Source: Bacillota bacterium
GTDB lineage: Bacteria > Bacillota > Clostridia > Christensenellales > SZUA-584
Direction of reading: 5' to 3'
Length of the DNA: 62,635 nt
Assembly (NCBI GenBank): GCA_023390815.1
Contig: JAEWCC010000009.1
Coordinates: 1-62,635, forward strand
The notes under the pieces: generated by a model
Told to the model about the DNA's origin: nothing
Database searches by the model: none
Seen by the model: the letters and a program-made list of their open reading frames with translations, nothing else
Translations under genes and position numbers: made by a program
In this document: positions 9,732-18,406 of the stretch, one piece after another
Layout: the number at the start of each line of letters is the position of its first letter
Numbering within the stretch: position 1 is the stretch's first letter

Positions 9732-9802
9732 TGCTATAATTGAAAAAAGATGCATGATTCGTTATGTATAAGGCCACCCGGAATCCATCAAAAGGATCCG
9801 GG
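9732..9802 (+). promoter_or_regulatory. Extended -10 promoter and leader hairpin of the Imm5-like gene
   Basis: TGCTATAAT (9732-9740) is an extended -10 element; no good -35 is seen at normal spacing. A hairpin, CCCGGAATCC with GGATCCGGG (one bulged base; 9778-9802), lies in the 5' leader and ends just before the AGGAGG ribosome site. It could affect access to the ribosome site, though no regulator can be named. Confidence 0.4.
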
Positions 9803-9822
9803 CCGTAATCAGGAGGATGACT

Positions 9823-10350
9823 GTGACGAAAACGCGGAAGATGTTACATGACTGGAGGGCGCCATATATCCAGTCGCTGATGAAACTGATTGAAACGCAG
9901 AGTAAGGCAACGCTTGCAAATTGGGCAGTGGATTATGCAGAAAAGGTGATATTACCCCTGTGGAAGAAATACAATCCGAACGACCCGCGTCCGCAAAATT
10001 CGTTGCACGCGGCCCGCGAATGGTTATCGGGAGCAATAAAGCTTCCTCAGGCGAAAGCGGCAATACTGGAATGTCACTCCGCAGCCCGTGAAGCAGAAGG
10101 AAACCCGGTTGCCCAGGCGGCGGCAAGGGCGATCGGCCAATGTGCGTCGACCGTTCATTCTGCGAGGCATTGCATTGGACTCGCTTTTTACGGAGCCATC
10201 GCGGTGGCCTATGACATGCTCGGAACAAGCGCGCCGTGGGAACAAATTGAACAATGTGCGGCAGACGAGTGCGGGCGCATGCTGGACGCGCTGCGTCTTG
10301 TTGCTGTGGAGAACGAACCAAATCCAGCGAAGATCGACTGGAAATGTTGA
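9823..10350 (+). CDS. Imm5-like putative immunity protein
   Basis: About 175 all-alpha residues, recognised as the Firmicutes 'putative immunity protein' family (Imm5-like). Typical features are the opening TKTRKMLHDW, ANWAVDYAEKVILPLW, and the conserved centre CHSAAREAEGNPVAQAAARAIGQCASTVHSARHCIGLAFYGA, ending in NEPNPAKIDWKC. AGGAGG at 9811-9816 abuts an ATG at 9817, which is too close; GTG 9823 is six bases downstream and is the better start. The family was named from genomic association with polymorphic toxin loci; direct biochemical evidence is scant. No toxin gene is visible next to it, so it may be an orphan immunity gene. Cytosolic, no signal peptide. Confidence 0.75.
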   Translation: MTKTRKMLHDWRAPYIQSLMKLIETQSKATLANWAVDYAEKVILPLWKKYNPNDPRPQNSLHAAREWLSGAIKLPQAKAAILECHSAAREAEGNPVAQAAARAIGQCASTVHSARHCIGLAFYGAIAVAYDMLGTSAPWEQIEQCAADECGRMLDALRLVAVENEPNPAKIDWKC

Positions 10351-10555
10351 AAACCATATGTACGCAATGTTGCTTGCTTACACAGTATCCAAACATCGAA
10401 CAGAGGGGCCAATACGGCAGGAATTGAATGCTTATTCGAATAATTAAAAAAGTTTGATAATTAATTCATAATTATTGAAATTATTTTTGTATATTATGTA
10501 TATACGTGTTATATTAATTTTGTAATCTTCATCTTCATACACAAAGAGCAGAATA

Positions 10556-11788
10556 ATGAGAATAATCGACTTTGTTGACTTTGATTCAATAATAGGCTTA
10601 ATGTCGGAAAATCCCCTCATGCCAAGCTTATTTTTTTCCGTTACGGATTTGGAAGGCACAACATTATCATCGACCAGATGGCAGAAAGTTTGCTCGGAAT
10701 TTCATAGAATTCATCCCAAGACCAGTAATTCGTGTGTGAAAAGCGATTCCGTACTTGCAAAAGAAATTAAAAGAGGGCAGGCCTATGCGTTCTATTCCTG
10801 CTTAAACCACCTGACAGACGCGGCCGTACCTATCCGGGTAGAAGATGAAATCATCGGCAATCTGATAATCGGCCAGGTTTTTATCAAGGATCCGAATCTG
10901 GATTTTTTTAAGGATCAGGCCACAGCTTTCGGCTTTAACGAGGAAGCGTATCTTTCAGCGATTAAAGAAGTGCCCGTAATCAATGAAGATGCGCTAAGAA
11001 GCCTGCTGGACTTTTATGCAAAACTGGCTTCAACTTTCGGCTTAGTGGCTAAAGAGTCATACCGGTATAAGCAGATTAACGACAAGCTCATGAAGCGGAC
11101 TGCTGAGCTTGAATATGTAAACAGCGAGCTCGAAGCCTTCTCCTACTCCGTATCCCATGACCTCCGCGCGCCGCTCCGCCATATAACGGGCTATATTGAT
11201 CTCTTCAACCGCAGATGCAGACAGGACCTTTCAGAAAAGGGGGCCCACTACTTTGATGCGATATTTGACAGCGCTCAGCAAATGGGGGTTCTGATCGACG
11301 ATTTGTTGCAGTTTTCACGCAACGGACGCGCGCAAATAGCCCCGATTATTGTGGATATGAACAAGATCGTCCGTGAAATCATCGCAAAGTATAATGAAAG
11401 CCATCCGGACAGAAATATCGAATGGAATACGCATATGCTGCCCGCTGCTTTTGGCGATGAAACCATGTTGAAATTCGTATGGCACAACCTCATCGATAAT
11501 TCGGTTAAGTTCACCAGAAAAAGCGAACGGCCCACAATTGAAATTGGTTGGCATCCTGAGCACGGCGCTTATTATATCAAGGATAATGGCGCGGGGTTTG
11601 ATATGAAGTATGCAAGCAAGTTATTTGGCGTATTCCAACGCCTGCATACATCAGAAGAATTTGAGGGCACCGGTATTGGCCTTGCCTCAGTCAAACGGGT
11701 CGTATCCCGTCATGGCGGAAGGATCTGGGCGGATGCGGCGCTAAACTGCGGCGCTGTTTTCTATTTTACTTTACCCGGAAAGGAATAG
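10556..11788 (+). CDS. PocR-domain sensor histidine kinase
   Basis: 410 residues, soluble. Residues ~5-165 form a PocR-type sensory domain, a PAS-like fold, with conserved cysteines at about 46, 60 and 82 that in relatives bind small hydrocarbon-type ligands such as propanediol. A short coiled coil (168-195) leads to a phytochrome-type HisKA domain (FSYSVSHDLRAPLRHI, phospho-acceptor His201) and an HATPase domain with N-box (WHNLIDNSVKF, Asn311), G1 (DNGAGF) and G2 (GTGIGLASV). No transmembrane helix, so it senses an intracellular signal. Stop and next start are separated by four bases, so it is cotranscribed with the Rcp1-like regulator, its likely phosphorelay partner. The gene is visibly AT-richer than most of the window. 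Confidence 0.88.
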   Translation: MRIIDFVDFDSIIGLMSENPLMPSLFFSVTDLEGTTLSSTRWQKVCSEFHRIHPKTSNSCVKSDSVLAKEIKRGQAYAFYSCLNHLTDAAVPIRVEDEIIGNLIIGQVFIKDPNLDFFKDQATAFGFNEEAYLSAIKEVPVINEDALRSLLDFYAKLASTFGLVAKESYRYKQINDKLMKRTAELEYVNSELEAFSYSVSHDLRAPLRHITGYIDLFNRRCRQDLSEKGAHYFDAIFDSAQQMGVLIDDLLQFSRNGRAQIAPIIVDMNKIVREIIAKYNESHPDRNIEWNTHMLPAAFGDETMLKFVWHNLIDNSVKFTRKSERPTIEIGWHPEHGAYYIKDNGAGFDMKYASKLFGVFQRLHTSEEFEGTGIGLASVKRVVSRHGGRIWADAALNCGAVFYFTLPGKE

Positions 11789-11792
11789 CGAA

Positions 11793-12236
11793 ATGATTGA
11801 AGTCAAAAGAATATTGCTCGCCGAAGATAATGCCTACGATGTGGAACTCACCCTGGAGGCGCTAAGCGAGAACAACCTGGCCAACCAGGTTGATATTGTA
11901 AACGATGGCGTCCAAACGATGGAGTACCTTCGTTATGAAGGCAAATATGCCTCCAGAGAAAAGGGTAACCCTGCCGTTATTTTGCTTGATTTAAAAATGC
12001 CAAGACAGGATGGGCTTGAAACGCTTGCGGAGATAAGGCGAGATGAGAAGCTGAAGATGATACCTGTCGTAATTTTGACATCCTCCAAAGAAGAAAGAGA
12101 CCTTGTAAAAGGATATGAACTCGGCGCAAATGCATACGTCGTAAAACCGGTAGACTTTGATACCTTCAGGGAATGCGTTAAACTCGTCGGCGGCTTTTGG
12201 GCTTACATCAATGAAATACCGCCTGAGAAGGGATAA
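11793..12236 (+). CDS. Rcp1-like single-domain response regulator
   Basis: 147 residues, only a receiver domain. The acidic pocket is LAEDN, the phospho-acceptor Asp lies in LLDLKMP (about residue 66), the Thr switch in ILTSS and the conserved Lys in VVKPVDF. The longer beta4-alpha4 region and the C-terminal extension ending in FWAYINEIPPEKG are typical of Rcp1-type regulators that serve phytochrome-type kinases. No output domain, so it acts by protein contact or phosphotransfer. Its partners are most likely the kinase upstream and the hybrid kinase four bases downstream. Confidence 0.88.
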   Translation: MIEVKRILLAEDNAYDVELTLEALSENNLANQVDIVNDGVQTMEYLRYEGKYASREKGNPAVILLDLKMPRQDGLETLAEIRRDEKLKMIPVVILTSSKEERDLVKGYELGANAYVVKPVDFDTFRECVKLVGGFWAYINEIPPEKG

Positions 12237-12239
12237 CGT

Positions 12240-14591
12240 ATGACCATTGAGAAAGACAGTTTGGATGTGCTTTATCTTGAAGATTCCAAACAGGATATTG
12301 AGATTGTCCATGAAAAACTAAAAGATAATTTTGATTGCCCGGTACTTCTGGATTCGGCAGAGACAAAACACGGTTTTCTTGATCACATAGAAAAAAAGAA
12401 ATACGATGTGATTCTGGCGGACTATACGCTCCCTGAGTTTAACGCAGAGGAAGCGTTAAAGCTGGCTGTTTCCGTTTGTCCGGATACACCCTTTATTTGC
12501 GTATCCGGGACCATCGGAGAAGATATCGCCGTAGAACTGCTTCATCTGGGTGCGGCAGATTATGTACTTAAGGACAGAATCGGTCGGCTTTCTTTCGCGA
12601 TTTGCAGAGCGATTCGCCACAATTCGGATGTAATAAAACGCAAAGAGCAGGAGATATATCTGCAGGAGATGAGTGCCCGTGATCGACTGATCCTCGAATC
12701 TATTAACGAAGGTTACGGTCTGTTTGATCGCGAGGGCATTATTCTGGATATTGGCAAGAGTTTTGCCGCGCGCTTCGGAAAAACGGTGGAAGAGTGTATC
12801 GGTAAAAAGCTTGAAGATTTTACTCCCGAAGATACCTATGGGGACCTTCCGCACTCCCGGATGCGCTTATTAAGAGAGGTCTTCAATACAGGCAAACCGG
12901 CTGCTTTTGAGGATACGAGAGACGGGCTTTGGTTTAATAACCGATATTGCCCGGTCATTAAAGACGGTGAAGTCGTGGCTGTTTCATTTTTTTCGTCGGA
13001 CATTACGGATAAAAAGAAGGCGGAAGAAGAAGCCCGGAAAAATGCTGCACTCAGGATGGAAGCCGAATTTCTTCGGGCGAAAGAAAAAGAGTATCTGGAG
13101 ATTCTTGATGGTTCCACCGAAGCATCATGGATTTATGATTTTAAAGCCCAAACACTTCGCTATTCAGTCAAGTGGAAAGAACGCATCGGCGGAGGAAATA
13201 TACCTGACAATGAGATGAGTTCTTATGCCCAAAAACAGATACATCCGGATGATTTAAAGGCAATGGTTGAAAGAAGAGAGTTTTCAATAAAGAATAAACT
13301 ACCCAAATTCCAATGTGAGTACAGAATAAAAGCAACATGCGGTCAATATATCTGGGTTTATGATCAGGGCAAGATCATTTACGATGATAACGGATTGCCT
13401 TTAAAAATTTATGGAACATCCATGGATATTTCCGACAGGAAAAAAGCCGAGAATGCGCTTCGGGAGAGCGAAAGAAGAGCCCTTGCGCTTGTTGCCGAAC
13501 TAGAAGAAGCAGATAAAAACAAAAACCAGTTTATCAGCGTACTTTCCCACGAGTTAAGGAACCCGCTTGCCGCAATTTCTGCTGGAATCCAAGTGCTTGA
13601 TATTACGCAGGATATTAACCAAGCCGCAAATGTCAAAGATATCATTAACCGACAGACGAACCAGTTATGCAATCTGGTTGATGATTTACTGGATATTACA
13701 CGGATATCTCAGAACAAAATTGTACTTAAAAAAGAACTAATCAACTTGAATGATATCGTAGAATGTGCCGCAGAGGATATCATCTCTGAATATGATAAAA
13801 AAAATGTAAAGCTCGAAATAAAGATTCAGTTAGAGCCTGTTTACTTATACGTGGACCCTGTGCGCATAACGCAGAGCATTGGAAACCTGTTGACAAACGC
13901 GCTTAAATTCACCCATAAAAACGGTACTGTCCGGCTGACCTCAAAAACGGAAATGAACAATGCGATGATCATTGTGGAGGACGATGGCATCGGAATCAGC
14001 CCCGAGATCCTGCCGCGCTTATTCCGGCCATTCGCTCAGGCTGATAATTCGCTGGACAGAAGCAACGGCGGCCTTGGCTTGGGGTTATCCATCGTAAAGG
14101 GTATTGTAGAATTACATGGAGGCAAAGCAGGGGCATTCAGTGCCGGACTGGGAAAAGGGTCGACATTCACCATATCCTTGCCAATTAGCTCGAAAACCGG
14201 TTTAGAATCGCAAGCTGAATCGGTGGACAGCGGGGGAAAAACAGCAACATTATTAATCATTGAAGACAACCGGGATTTCGCTGATTTACTGAATACCATG
14301 CTTTCGGAAATCGGTTATTTCGTCAGTATTGCTTCTGATGGAATAGAGGGCTTAAAGTTGGCAAAACGAATCAAACCGGATGTGATTATCTGCGATATTG
14401 GTTTGCCGGGTATGAATGGATATGATGTCGCGCAATGTATCAGAAATGATCACGAATTAAAGCATATCAACTTAATTGCCCTGACCGGATATGCGGGTGA
14501 AGGTGATGCGGAAAGGATTGTAAACGCTGGCTTTAACAAATACCTGACAAAGCCGGTGGATTTTACGACTCTTAAACGTGCTTTAAAATAA
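12240..14591 (+). CDS. Hybrid sensor kinase REC-PAS-PAS-HisKA-HATPase-REC
   Basis: 783 residues, soluble. An N-terminal receiver (1-125, Asp61 in ILADYTLP, Lys111) is followed by PAS (145-260), a second PAS/PAC (288-402, with SMDISDRKKAE), a coiled linker, HisKA with His437 in LSHELRNPL, HATPase (540-650, N-box GNLLTNALKF, GLGLGLSIV), and a C-terminal receiver (668-783, Asp719 in ICDIGLPGMNG, Lys771). Such kinases relay phosphate internally and to a separate receiver. The N-terminal receiver may be an input from the upstream kinase, so the four genes could form a cascade; that is inference from order and spacing. The output, DNA-binding or otherwise, is not encoded here. Confidence 0.88.
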   Translation: MTIEKDSLDVLYLEDSKQDIEIVHEKLKDNFDCPVLLDSAETKHGFLDHIEKKKYDVILADYTLPEFNAEEALKLAVSVCPDTPFICVSGTIGEDIAVELLHLGAADYVLKDRIGRLSFAICRAIRHNSDVIKRKEQEIYLQEMSARDRLILESINEGYGLFDREGIILDIGKSFAARFGKTVEECIGKKLEDFTPEDTYGDLPHSRMRLLREVFNTGKPAAFEDTRDGLWFNNRYCPVIKDGEVVAVSFFSSDITDKKKAEEEARKNAALRMEAEFLRAKEKEYLEILDGSTEASWIYDFKAQTLRYSVKWKERIGGGNIPDNEMSSYAQKQIHPDDLKAMVERREFSIKNKLPKFQCEYRIKATCGQYIWVYDQGKIIYDDNGLPLKIYGTSMDISDRKKAENALRESERRALALVAELEEADKNKNQFISVLSHELRNPLAAISAGIQVLDITQDINQAANVKDIINRQTNQLCNLVDDLLDITRISQNKIVLKKELINLNDIVECAAEDIISEYDKKNVKLEIKIQLEPVYLYVDPVRITQSIGNLLTNALKFTHKNGTVRLTSKTEMNNAMIIVEDDGIGISPEILPRLFRPFAQADNSLDRSNGGLGLGLSIVKGIVELHGGKAGAFSAGLGKGSTFTISLPISSKTGLESQAESVDSGGKTATLLIIEDNRDFADLLNTMLSEIGYFVSIASDGIEGLKLAKRIKPDVIICDIGLPGMNGYDVAQCIRNDHELKHINLIALTGYAGEGDAERIVNAGFNKYLTKPVDFTTLKRALK

Positions 14592-14614
14592 AAGGAGAAA
14601 GTACAGGGAGAGAA

Positions 14615-14980
14615 ATGTCTAAAAAGCGTATTCTGATATCGGACAACAGTAAGGATTTCGTGCAATTATTAGTTGTTTTTTTCTCCAAACAGCCAAACAT
14701 TGAAATCGTCGGGGTTGCCTATGACGGAAAACAAACGCTGAAGATGGTTGAGCAGACCCAGCCGGACGTGTTGTTATTGGATTTAATCATGCCGGAAATG
14801 GATGGCCTGGAGGTAGTCAAAAAGATATATGAAAGCGATTATAAACCAAAGGTATACATCATTTCGGCTGTTGGAAACGAAACGATCAACGACATCGCAA
14901 TCGGATATGGCGTCAATCAATATTTTATAAAGCCGATTAACCTTATTGAGATTCGAAATTCGATACTAAAAGAACAATAG
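14615..14980 (+). CDS. Stand-alone Spo0A-like receiver
   Basis: 121 residues. The sequence resembles the Spo0A receiver domain: KRILISDNSKDF, EIVGVAYDGKQTL, PDVLLLDLIMPEMDGLEVV with Asp56, and FIKPINL with the conserved Lys. It stops where Spo0A would continue into its DNA-binding domain. It may intercept or carry phosphate from the hybrid kinase 23 bases upstream, or compete with genuine Spo0A; both are inference. Start ATG follows GGGAGA. One position of the usual DD acidic pair reads SDN, so the first acidic residue is lost, which may weaken metal binding. Confidence 0.82.
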   Translation: MSKKRILISDNSKDFVQLLVVFFSKQPNIEIVGVAYDGKQTLKMVEQTQPDVLLLDLIMPEMDGLEVVKKIYESDYKPKVYIISAVGNETINDIAIGYGVNQYFIKPINLIEIRNSILKEQ

Positions 14981-15060
14981 GCTAAGCTGGGTTATTAAAT
15001 ATTCCGGGTTAACAGCGATCATATAAACGCGCGCGGGCATATAATATTCCGGTGATATTT

Positions 15061-15228
15061 ATGAAAACGCTGAAAACGTTTGGTTCCCTGACCTTCGCAT
15101 TGGTCCTCCTGACATTCCCTATCTGGGTCATCGCGGGCATCGTCGTCTTTCCTGCCGCATATTTGGCTGGATGGGTGTGGTCTGGTTACCGAATAAGGAA
15201 AAGTATGAAGTATTACTTACCTGCCTGA
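15061..15228 (+). CDS. Small membrane protein, 55 aa
   Basis: Reads MKTLKTFGSL then two short hydrophobic segments (residues ~11-30 and 31-40) separated by a proline, ending in a basic tail (GYRIRKSMKYYLPA). The ribosome site is weak (GGTGAT). No family is recognised. It sits between the signalling cassette and cysK. Coding status is uncertain because length and RBS are marginal, but the strong hydrophobic character and basic tail favour a real small protein. Confidence 0.4.
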   Translation: MKTLKTFGSLTFALVLLTFPIWVIAGIVVFPAAYLAGWVWSGYRIRKSMKYYLPA

Positions 15229-15316
15229 TCATTGTACACGTTTAATCGGTCCGCTCATTCATCATACTGTGCATGCCATGAGGTAAATTTGCTCAAAATA
15301 AAAATGCAAAAAGGGA

Positions 15317-15345
15317 TTGACAAAGTAAGTATTAGCGCATATTAT
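15317..15345 (+). promoter_or_regulatory. Sigma-A promoter of cysK
   Basis: TTGACA (15317-15322), 17-base spacer, TATTAT (15340-15345). It lies 45 bases before the cysK start in an AT-rich leader. No clear CymR box or T-box was recognised. Confidence 0.75.
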
Positions 15346-15389
15346 AAATCATATAAAACATATATGAAATATAATTTAGGAGGCCGGAT

Positions 15390-16322
15390 ATGGCAAACGT
15401 GTATAAAAAGTTGACGGACCTGATCGGGAAGACGCCGCTGCTCGAGCTTTCCAACTACGAAGAAAAGCATGGACTACAGGCAAAAGTAATTGGCAAGCTG
15501 GAGTACTTTAATCCGGCGGGCAGTGTGAAGGACAGAATCGCCAAGGCGGTGATTGAGGACGCGGAGGAACGGGGCATACTGAAGCCCGGAAGCGTGATCA
15601 TCGAGCCGACGAGCGGCAACACCGGCATTGGTCTGGCTTCGGTAGCGGCGGCACACGGCTACCGCATTATCCTGACCATGCCCGAGACGATGAGCGTGGA
15701 GCGCCGCAATCTGCTGAAAGCGTATGGTGCCGAGCTGGTGCTCACCGAAGGTGCAAAGGGTATGAAGGGCGCAATCGCCAGGGCAAACGAACTCGCCGAG
15801 GAGATTCCGAACGCTTTTATTCCCGGACAGTTTGACAATCCGGCCAATCCGGCTATTCACAAGGCGACGACCGGCCCGGAGATCTGGGCGGATACGGACG
15901 GCAAGGTGGATATATTCGTTGCCGGCGCGGGCACGGGCGGCACAGTGACGGGCGCAGGCGAATACTTAAAATCGAAGAACCCGAATATCAAGGTGGTGGT
16001 GGTGGAGCCTGCGGACTCGCCGGTACTTTCGGAGGGACGCCCGGGACCGCACAAGATTCAGGGCATCGGGCCGGGCTTTGTACCCGCAGTGCTCAACACG
16101 AAGGTTTATGACGAAATCATCACGGTGAAAAACGAGGATGCGTTTACCACGGGCCGTGAAATTGCCAGAGCGGAAGGGCTGCTCATCGGCATCTCGTCCG
16201 GCGCAGCGGTGTGGGCAGCCACGGAGCTGGCCAAAAGGCCGGAGAACTCGGGTAAAAACATCGTGGTAATTCTGCCGGATACGGGCGAGCGGTATCTTTC
16301 TACGCCGCTCTTCGCAGAGTAA
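15390..16322 (+). CDS. cysK: Cysteine synthase A (O-acetylserine sulfhydrylase)
   Basis: 310 residues, the normal length for the fold-type II PLP enzyme that makes cysteine from O-acetylserine and sulfide. The PLP lysine is Lys47 in NPAGSVKDR; the substrate-binding loop is EPTSGNTGIG (~73-82); the phosphate-binding glycines lie in GAGTGGTVTGAG, and the PLP-N1 serine in GISSGAAV. Start follows TTAGGAGG. It is monocistronic, with its own promoter and terminator. Cytosolic. Confidence 0.96.
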   Translation: MANVYKKLTDLIGKTPLLELSNYEEKHGLQAKVIGKLEYFNPAGSVKDRIAKAVIEDAEERGILKPGSVIIEPTSGNTGIGLASVAAAHGYRIILTMPETMSVERRNLLKAYGAELVLTEGAKGMKGAIARANELAEEIPNAFIPGQFDNPANPAIHKATTGPEIWADTDGKVDIFVAGAGTGGTVTGAGEYLKSKNPNIKVVVVEPADSPVLSEGRPGPHKIQGIGPGFVPAVLNTKVYDEIITVKNEDAFTTGREIARAEGLLIGISSGAAVWAATELAKRPENSGKNIVVILPDTGERYLSTPLFAE

Positions 16323-16349
16323 AAAGTTTCTTCTCCTTTTCCATACTTG

Positions 16350-16382
16350 GCGAGAGCAAGGGGCACCTTGCTTTCGCTTTTT
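16350..16382 (+). terminator. Intrinsic terminator of cysK
   Basis: GCGAGAGCAAG pairs with CTTGCTTTCGC (one mismatched region), followed by TTTTT. Confidence 0.8.
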
Positions 16383-16584
16383 ATCTGGATCAGACTGGCT
16401 TCACAACCTGCTTGATGTTATATTATGGTCGTATATGTCCGAGTATAAGGAATATAAGGAATGTTCAAAAACGCGCTGCCTGCTGCCGATAATGCCGCTG
16501 ATCCGATTGACAGGGGATTTTTATAGTTTGTGCATATAAGGCATATATAAATAAATTAATGAAAATGAGTTATCCGGAGGCCTG

Positions 16585-17697
16585 ATGAATCAAAACCGAT
16601 TAATCGAAGAATTTACAAAGCTCGTGTCCATCGACAGCCCGTCTCTCTTCGAGCGGGAGATGGCGGATTATATAACCGAACAGCTTAAATCGCTCGAATT
16701 CTCCGTTGCGGAGGATGATGCAGGCGAGAGGCTGGGCGGCAGCAGCGGCAATATCCACGCCGTGCTGCCGGGCAGCTTGCCGGGTGAGCCGCTGATGTTC
16801 AGCGCACATTTGGATACGGTCGAACCGTCCCGCGGCAAACGGGCGGTAGTGCATGAGGATGGTACAATCACAAGCGCCGGGGATACGGTGCTGGGCGCGG
16901 ACGACTGTGCCGCGCTGGCGGCGATATTGGAAGCGCTGCGGTCCATACGCGAGGAGGGCTTGCCGCACCGCACGATCGAACTGTTGCTGACGGTGGCGGA
17001 GGAGATCTACTGCGGCGGCTCGGCGCATTTCGACTTCTCGCGCGTGCGCGCGCGGGAATGCTATGTGCTCGATCTTACCGGCCCGGTCGGCACGGCGGCC
17101 GTGCAAGCGCCCACGCTAATCAGCTTCGAGGCGACTGTGATCGGGAAGTCGGCCCATGCGGGGTTCAACCCCGAAGACGGCGTTCATGCGATCGCGGCGG
17201 CTGCGGACGCCATCGCTTGTTTGCATATGGGCCGCATCGATGAAGATACGACGCTCAACATCGGAGTGATTGAGGGCGGGCTGGCGGGCAACATCGTGCC
17301 GGAGCGCTGCATCGTACGCGGCGAGTCGCGCAGCTTTGCGCATGATAAGGCAGTATGGCAGGTCGATCAGGTGCGGGAGCAATTTGAGCGTTCGGCGGCG
17401 CGCTTCGGCGCATCAGTGGAGTTTTTGTCGCGCTGCTGCTGCGAGGCCTACGCGACGCCTGCGGAGCATCCGGTCGTCAAACGGTTTGAGCGCGTCTGCC
17501 GGGAATTGGGCCTTTCCCCCGCGTTGGAGCGCACGTTCGGCGGGAGCGACAACAACGGTTTTGCTAAGCACGGCATTACGGGGATCGTCATCGCGACGGC
17601 GATGAACCGATGCCATTCGTGCGGGGAATATACGACGGCGGACGAATTGCGCCGCGCCGCGGCGCTGACCGCTGCACTGATGACTTCGGAGAACTAA
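16585..17697 (+). CDS. M20 family metallopeptidase, PepT-like
   Basis: 370 residues. Di-zinc peptidase motifs are present: FSAHLDTVE (His75, Asp77), GADDCAA (bridging Asp, ~106), TVAEEIY (catalytic Glu139/140), and the dimerisation domain around residues 170-290 with SAHAGFNPEDG. Best fit is the PepT-like group that removes N-terminal residues from short peptides; activity could also be on another amide. GGAGG precedes the ATG by five bases. A cysteine protease-like gene follows after only six bases, so they are probably cotranscribed. Cytosolic. Confidence 0.88.
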   Translation: MNQNRLIEEFTKLVSIDSPSLFEREMADYITEQLKSLEFSVAEDDAGERLGGSSGNIHAVLPGSLPGEPLMFSAHLDTVEPSRGKRAVVHEDGTITSAGDTVLGADDCAALAAILEALRSIREEGLPHRTIELLLTVAEEIYCGGSAHFDFSRVRARECYVLDLTGPVGTAAVQAPTLISFEATVIGKSAHAGFNPEDGVHAIAAAADAIACLHMGRIDEDTTLNIGVIEGGLAGNIVPERCIVRGESRSFAHDKAVWQVDQVREQFERSAARFGASVEFLSRCCCEAYATPAEHPVVKRFERVCRELGLSPALERTFGGSDNNGFAKHGITGIVIATAMNRCHSCGEYTTADELRRAAALTAALMTSEN

Positions 17698-17703
17698 AGC
17701 AGT

Positions 17704-18324
17704 ATGAAGAACCCGCTCGGATACCAGACAACGGAATACGACTGTGGACCCACCACGCTGGTCAACGCCATAAGCTTCCTGTTTCACCGCAATGAGATAC
17801 CGCCCGATGTGATCAAGCACGTCATGCTGTATTGTCTGGACGTGTACAACTGCAAAGGGGAGTTCGGCAAAAGCGGCACCTCCGGCATGGCGATGATGTT
17901 CCTATGCAACTGGCTTAACCAGTTTGGCAAGGTAAAGAAATTTTCGATACAGAGCGAGTTCGTTACGGGTTCAGAGGTCTGCCTGGGACAGAACAGCAAG
18001 ATTACGGCGGGCTTGCAGCAGGGCGGGGCGGTGGTGGCGCGCGTGCGGTACGGCTGCTGGCATTATGTGCTGCTGACCGGAATATCCGGCGGGACGGTTT
18101 CGCTGTTCGATCCGTATTACCGGAGAAAGCCGTTTCAAGTACCGGGTGTGGGGATCATATTAAACGAGCCCGCGTTTCGAAACCGGACAGTAGACGAAGC
18201 GCTGCTTAATAGCGAAGAGAAAACCTCGTATGCGCTGGGCCCGCGGCAGACGCGAGAAGCGGTGGTATTATTTAACGAAAAGACGCGAAAAACGCCCGCC
18301 CGTACAATCGAATACTTTATATAG
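17704..18324 (+). CDS. C39-like papain-fold cysteine peptidase
   Basis: 206 residues. The N-terminal YQTTEYDCGPTTLVNAI carries the catalytic cysteine (Cys14) of C39-type peptidases, CWHYVLLTG the histidine (His120), and FDPYY the aspartate (Asp136). Unlike bacteriocin-processing C39 domains it is not fused to an ABC transporter, and there is no bacteriocin-like gene nearby. It lacks a signal peptide. It is probably translated together with the M20 peptidase, which suggests peptide processing or turnover; the substrate is unknown. Confidence 0.75.
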   Translation: MKNPLGYQTTEYDCGPTTLVNAISFLFHRNEIPPDVIKHVMLYCLDVYNCKGEFGKSGTSGMAMMFLCNWLNQFGKVKKFSIQSEFVTGSEVCLGQNSKITAGLQQGGAVVARVRYGCWHYVLLTGISGGTVSLFDPYYRRKPFQVPGVGIILNEPAFRNRTVDEALLNSEEKTSYALGPRQTREAVVLFNEKTRKTPARTIEYFI

Positions 18325-18334
18325 CTGGCGAATC

Positions 18335-18363
18335 TTGACACTATCCATATGCAGGGATATAGT
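18335..18363 (+). promoter_or_regulatory. Sigma-A promoter of the potABCD operon
   Basis: TTGACA (18335-18340), exactly 17 bases, then TATAGT (18358-18363). The start of potA lies 44 bases downstream of the -10. Confidence 0.75.
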
Positions 18364-18406
18364 TAATAGTTATAAACTTGATCGAAATGATATGGTAAGG
18401 GTGGCT

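Noticed and set aside
16500..16560. Sigma-A promoter for the M20 peptidase
   Set aside because: TTGACA is present near 16508, but no -10 hexamer at 16-18 bases; spacing to TATAAG is about 22.
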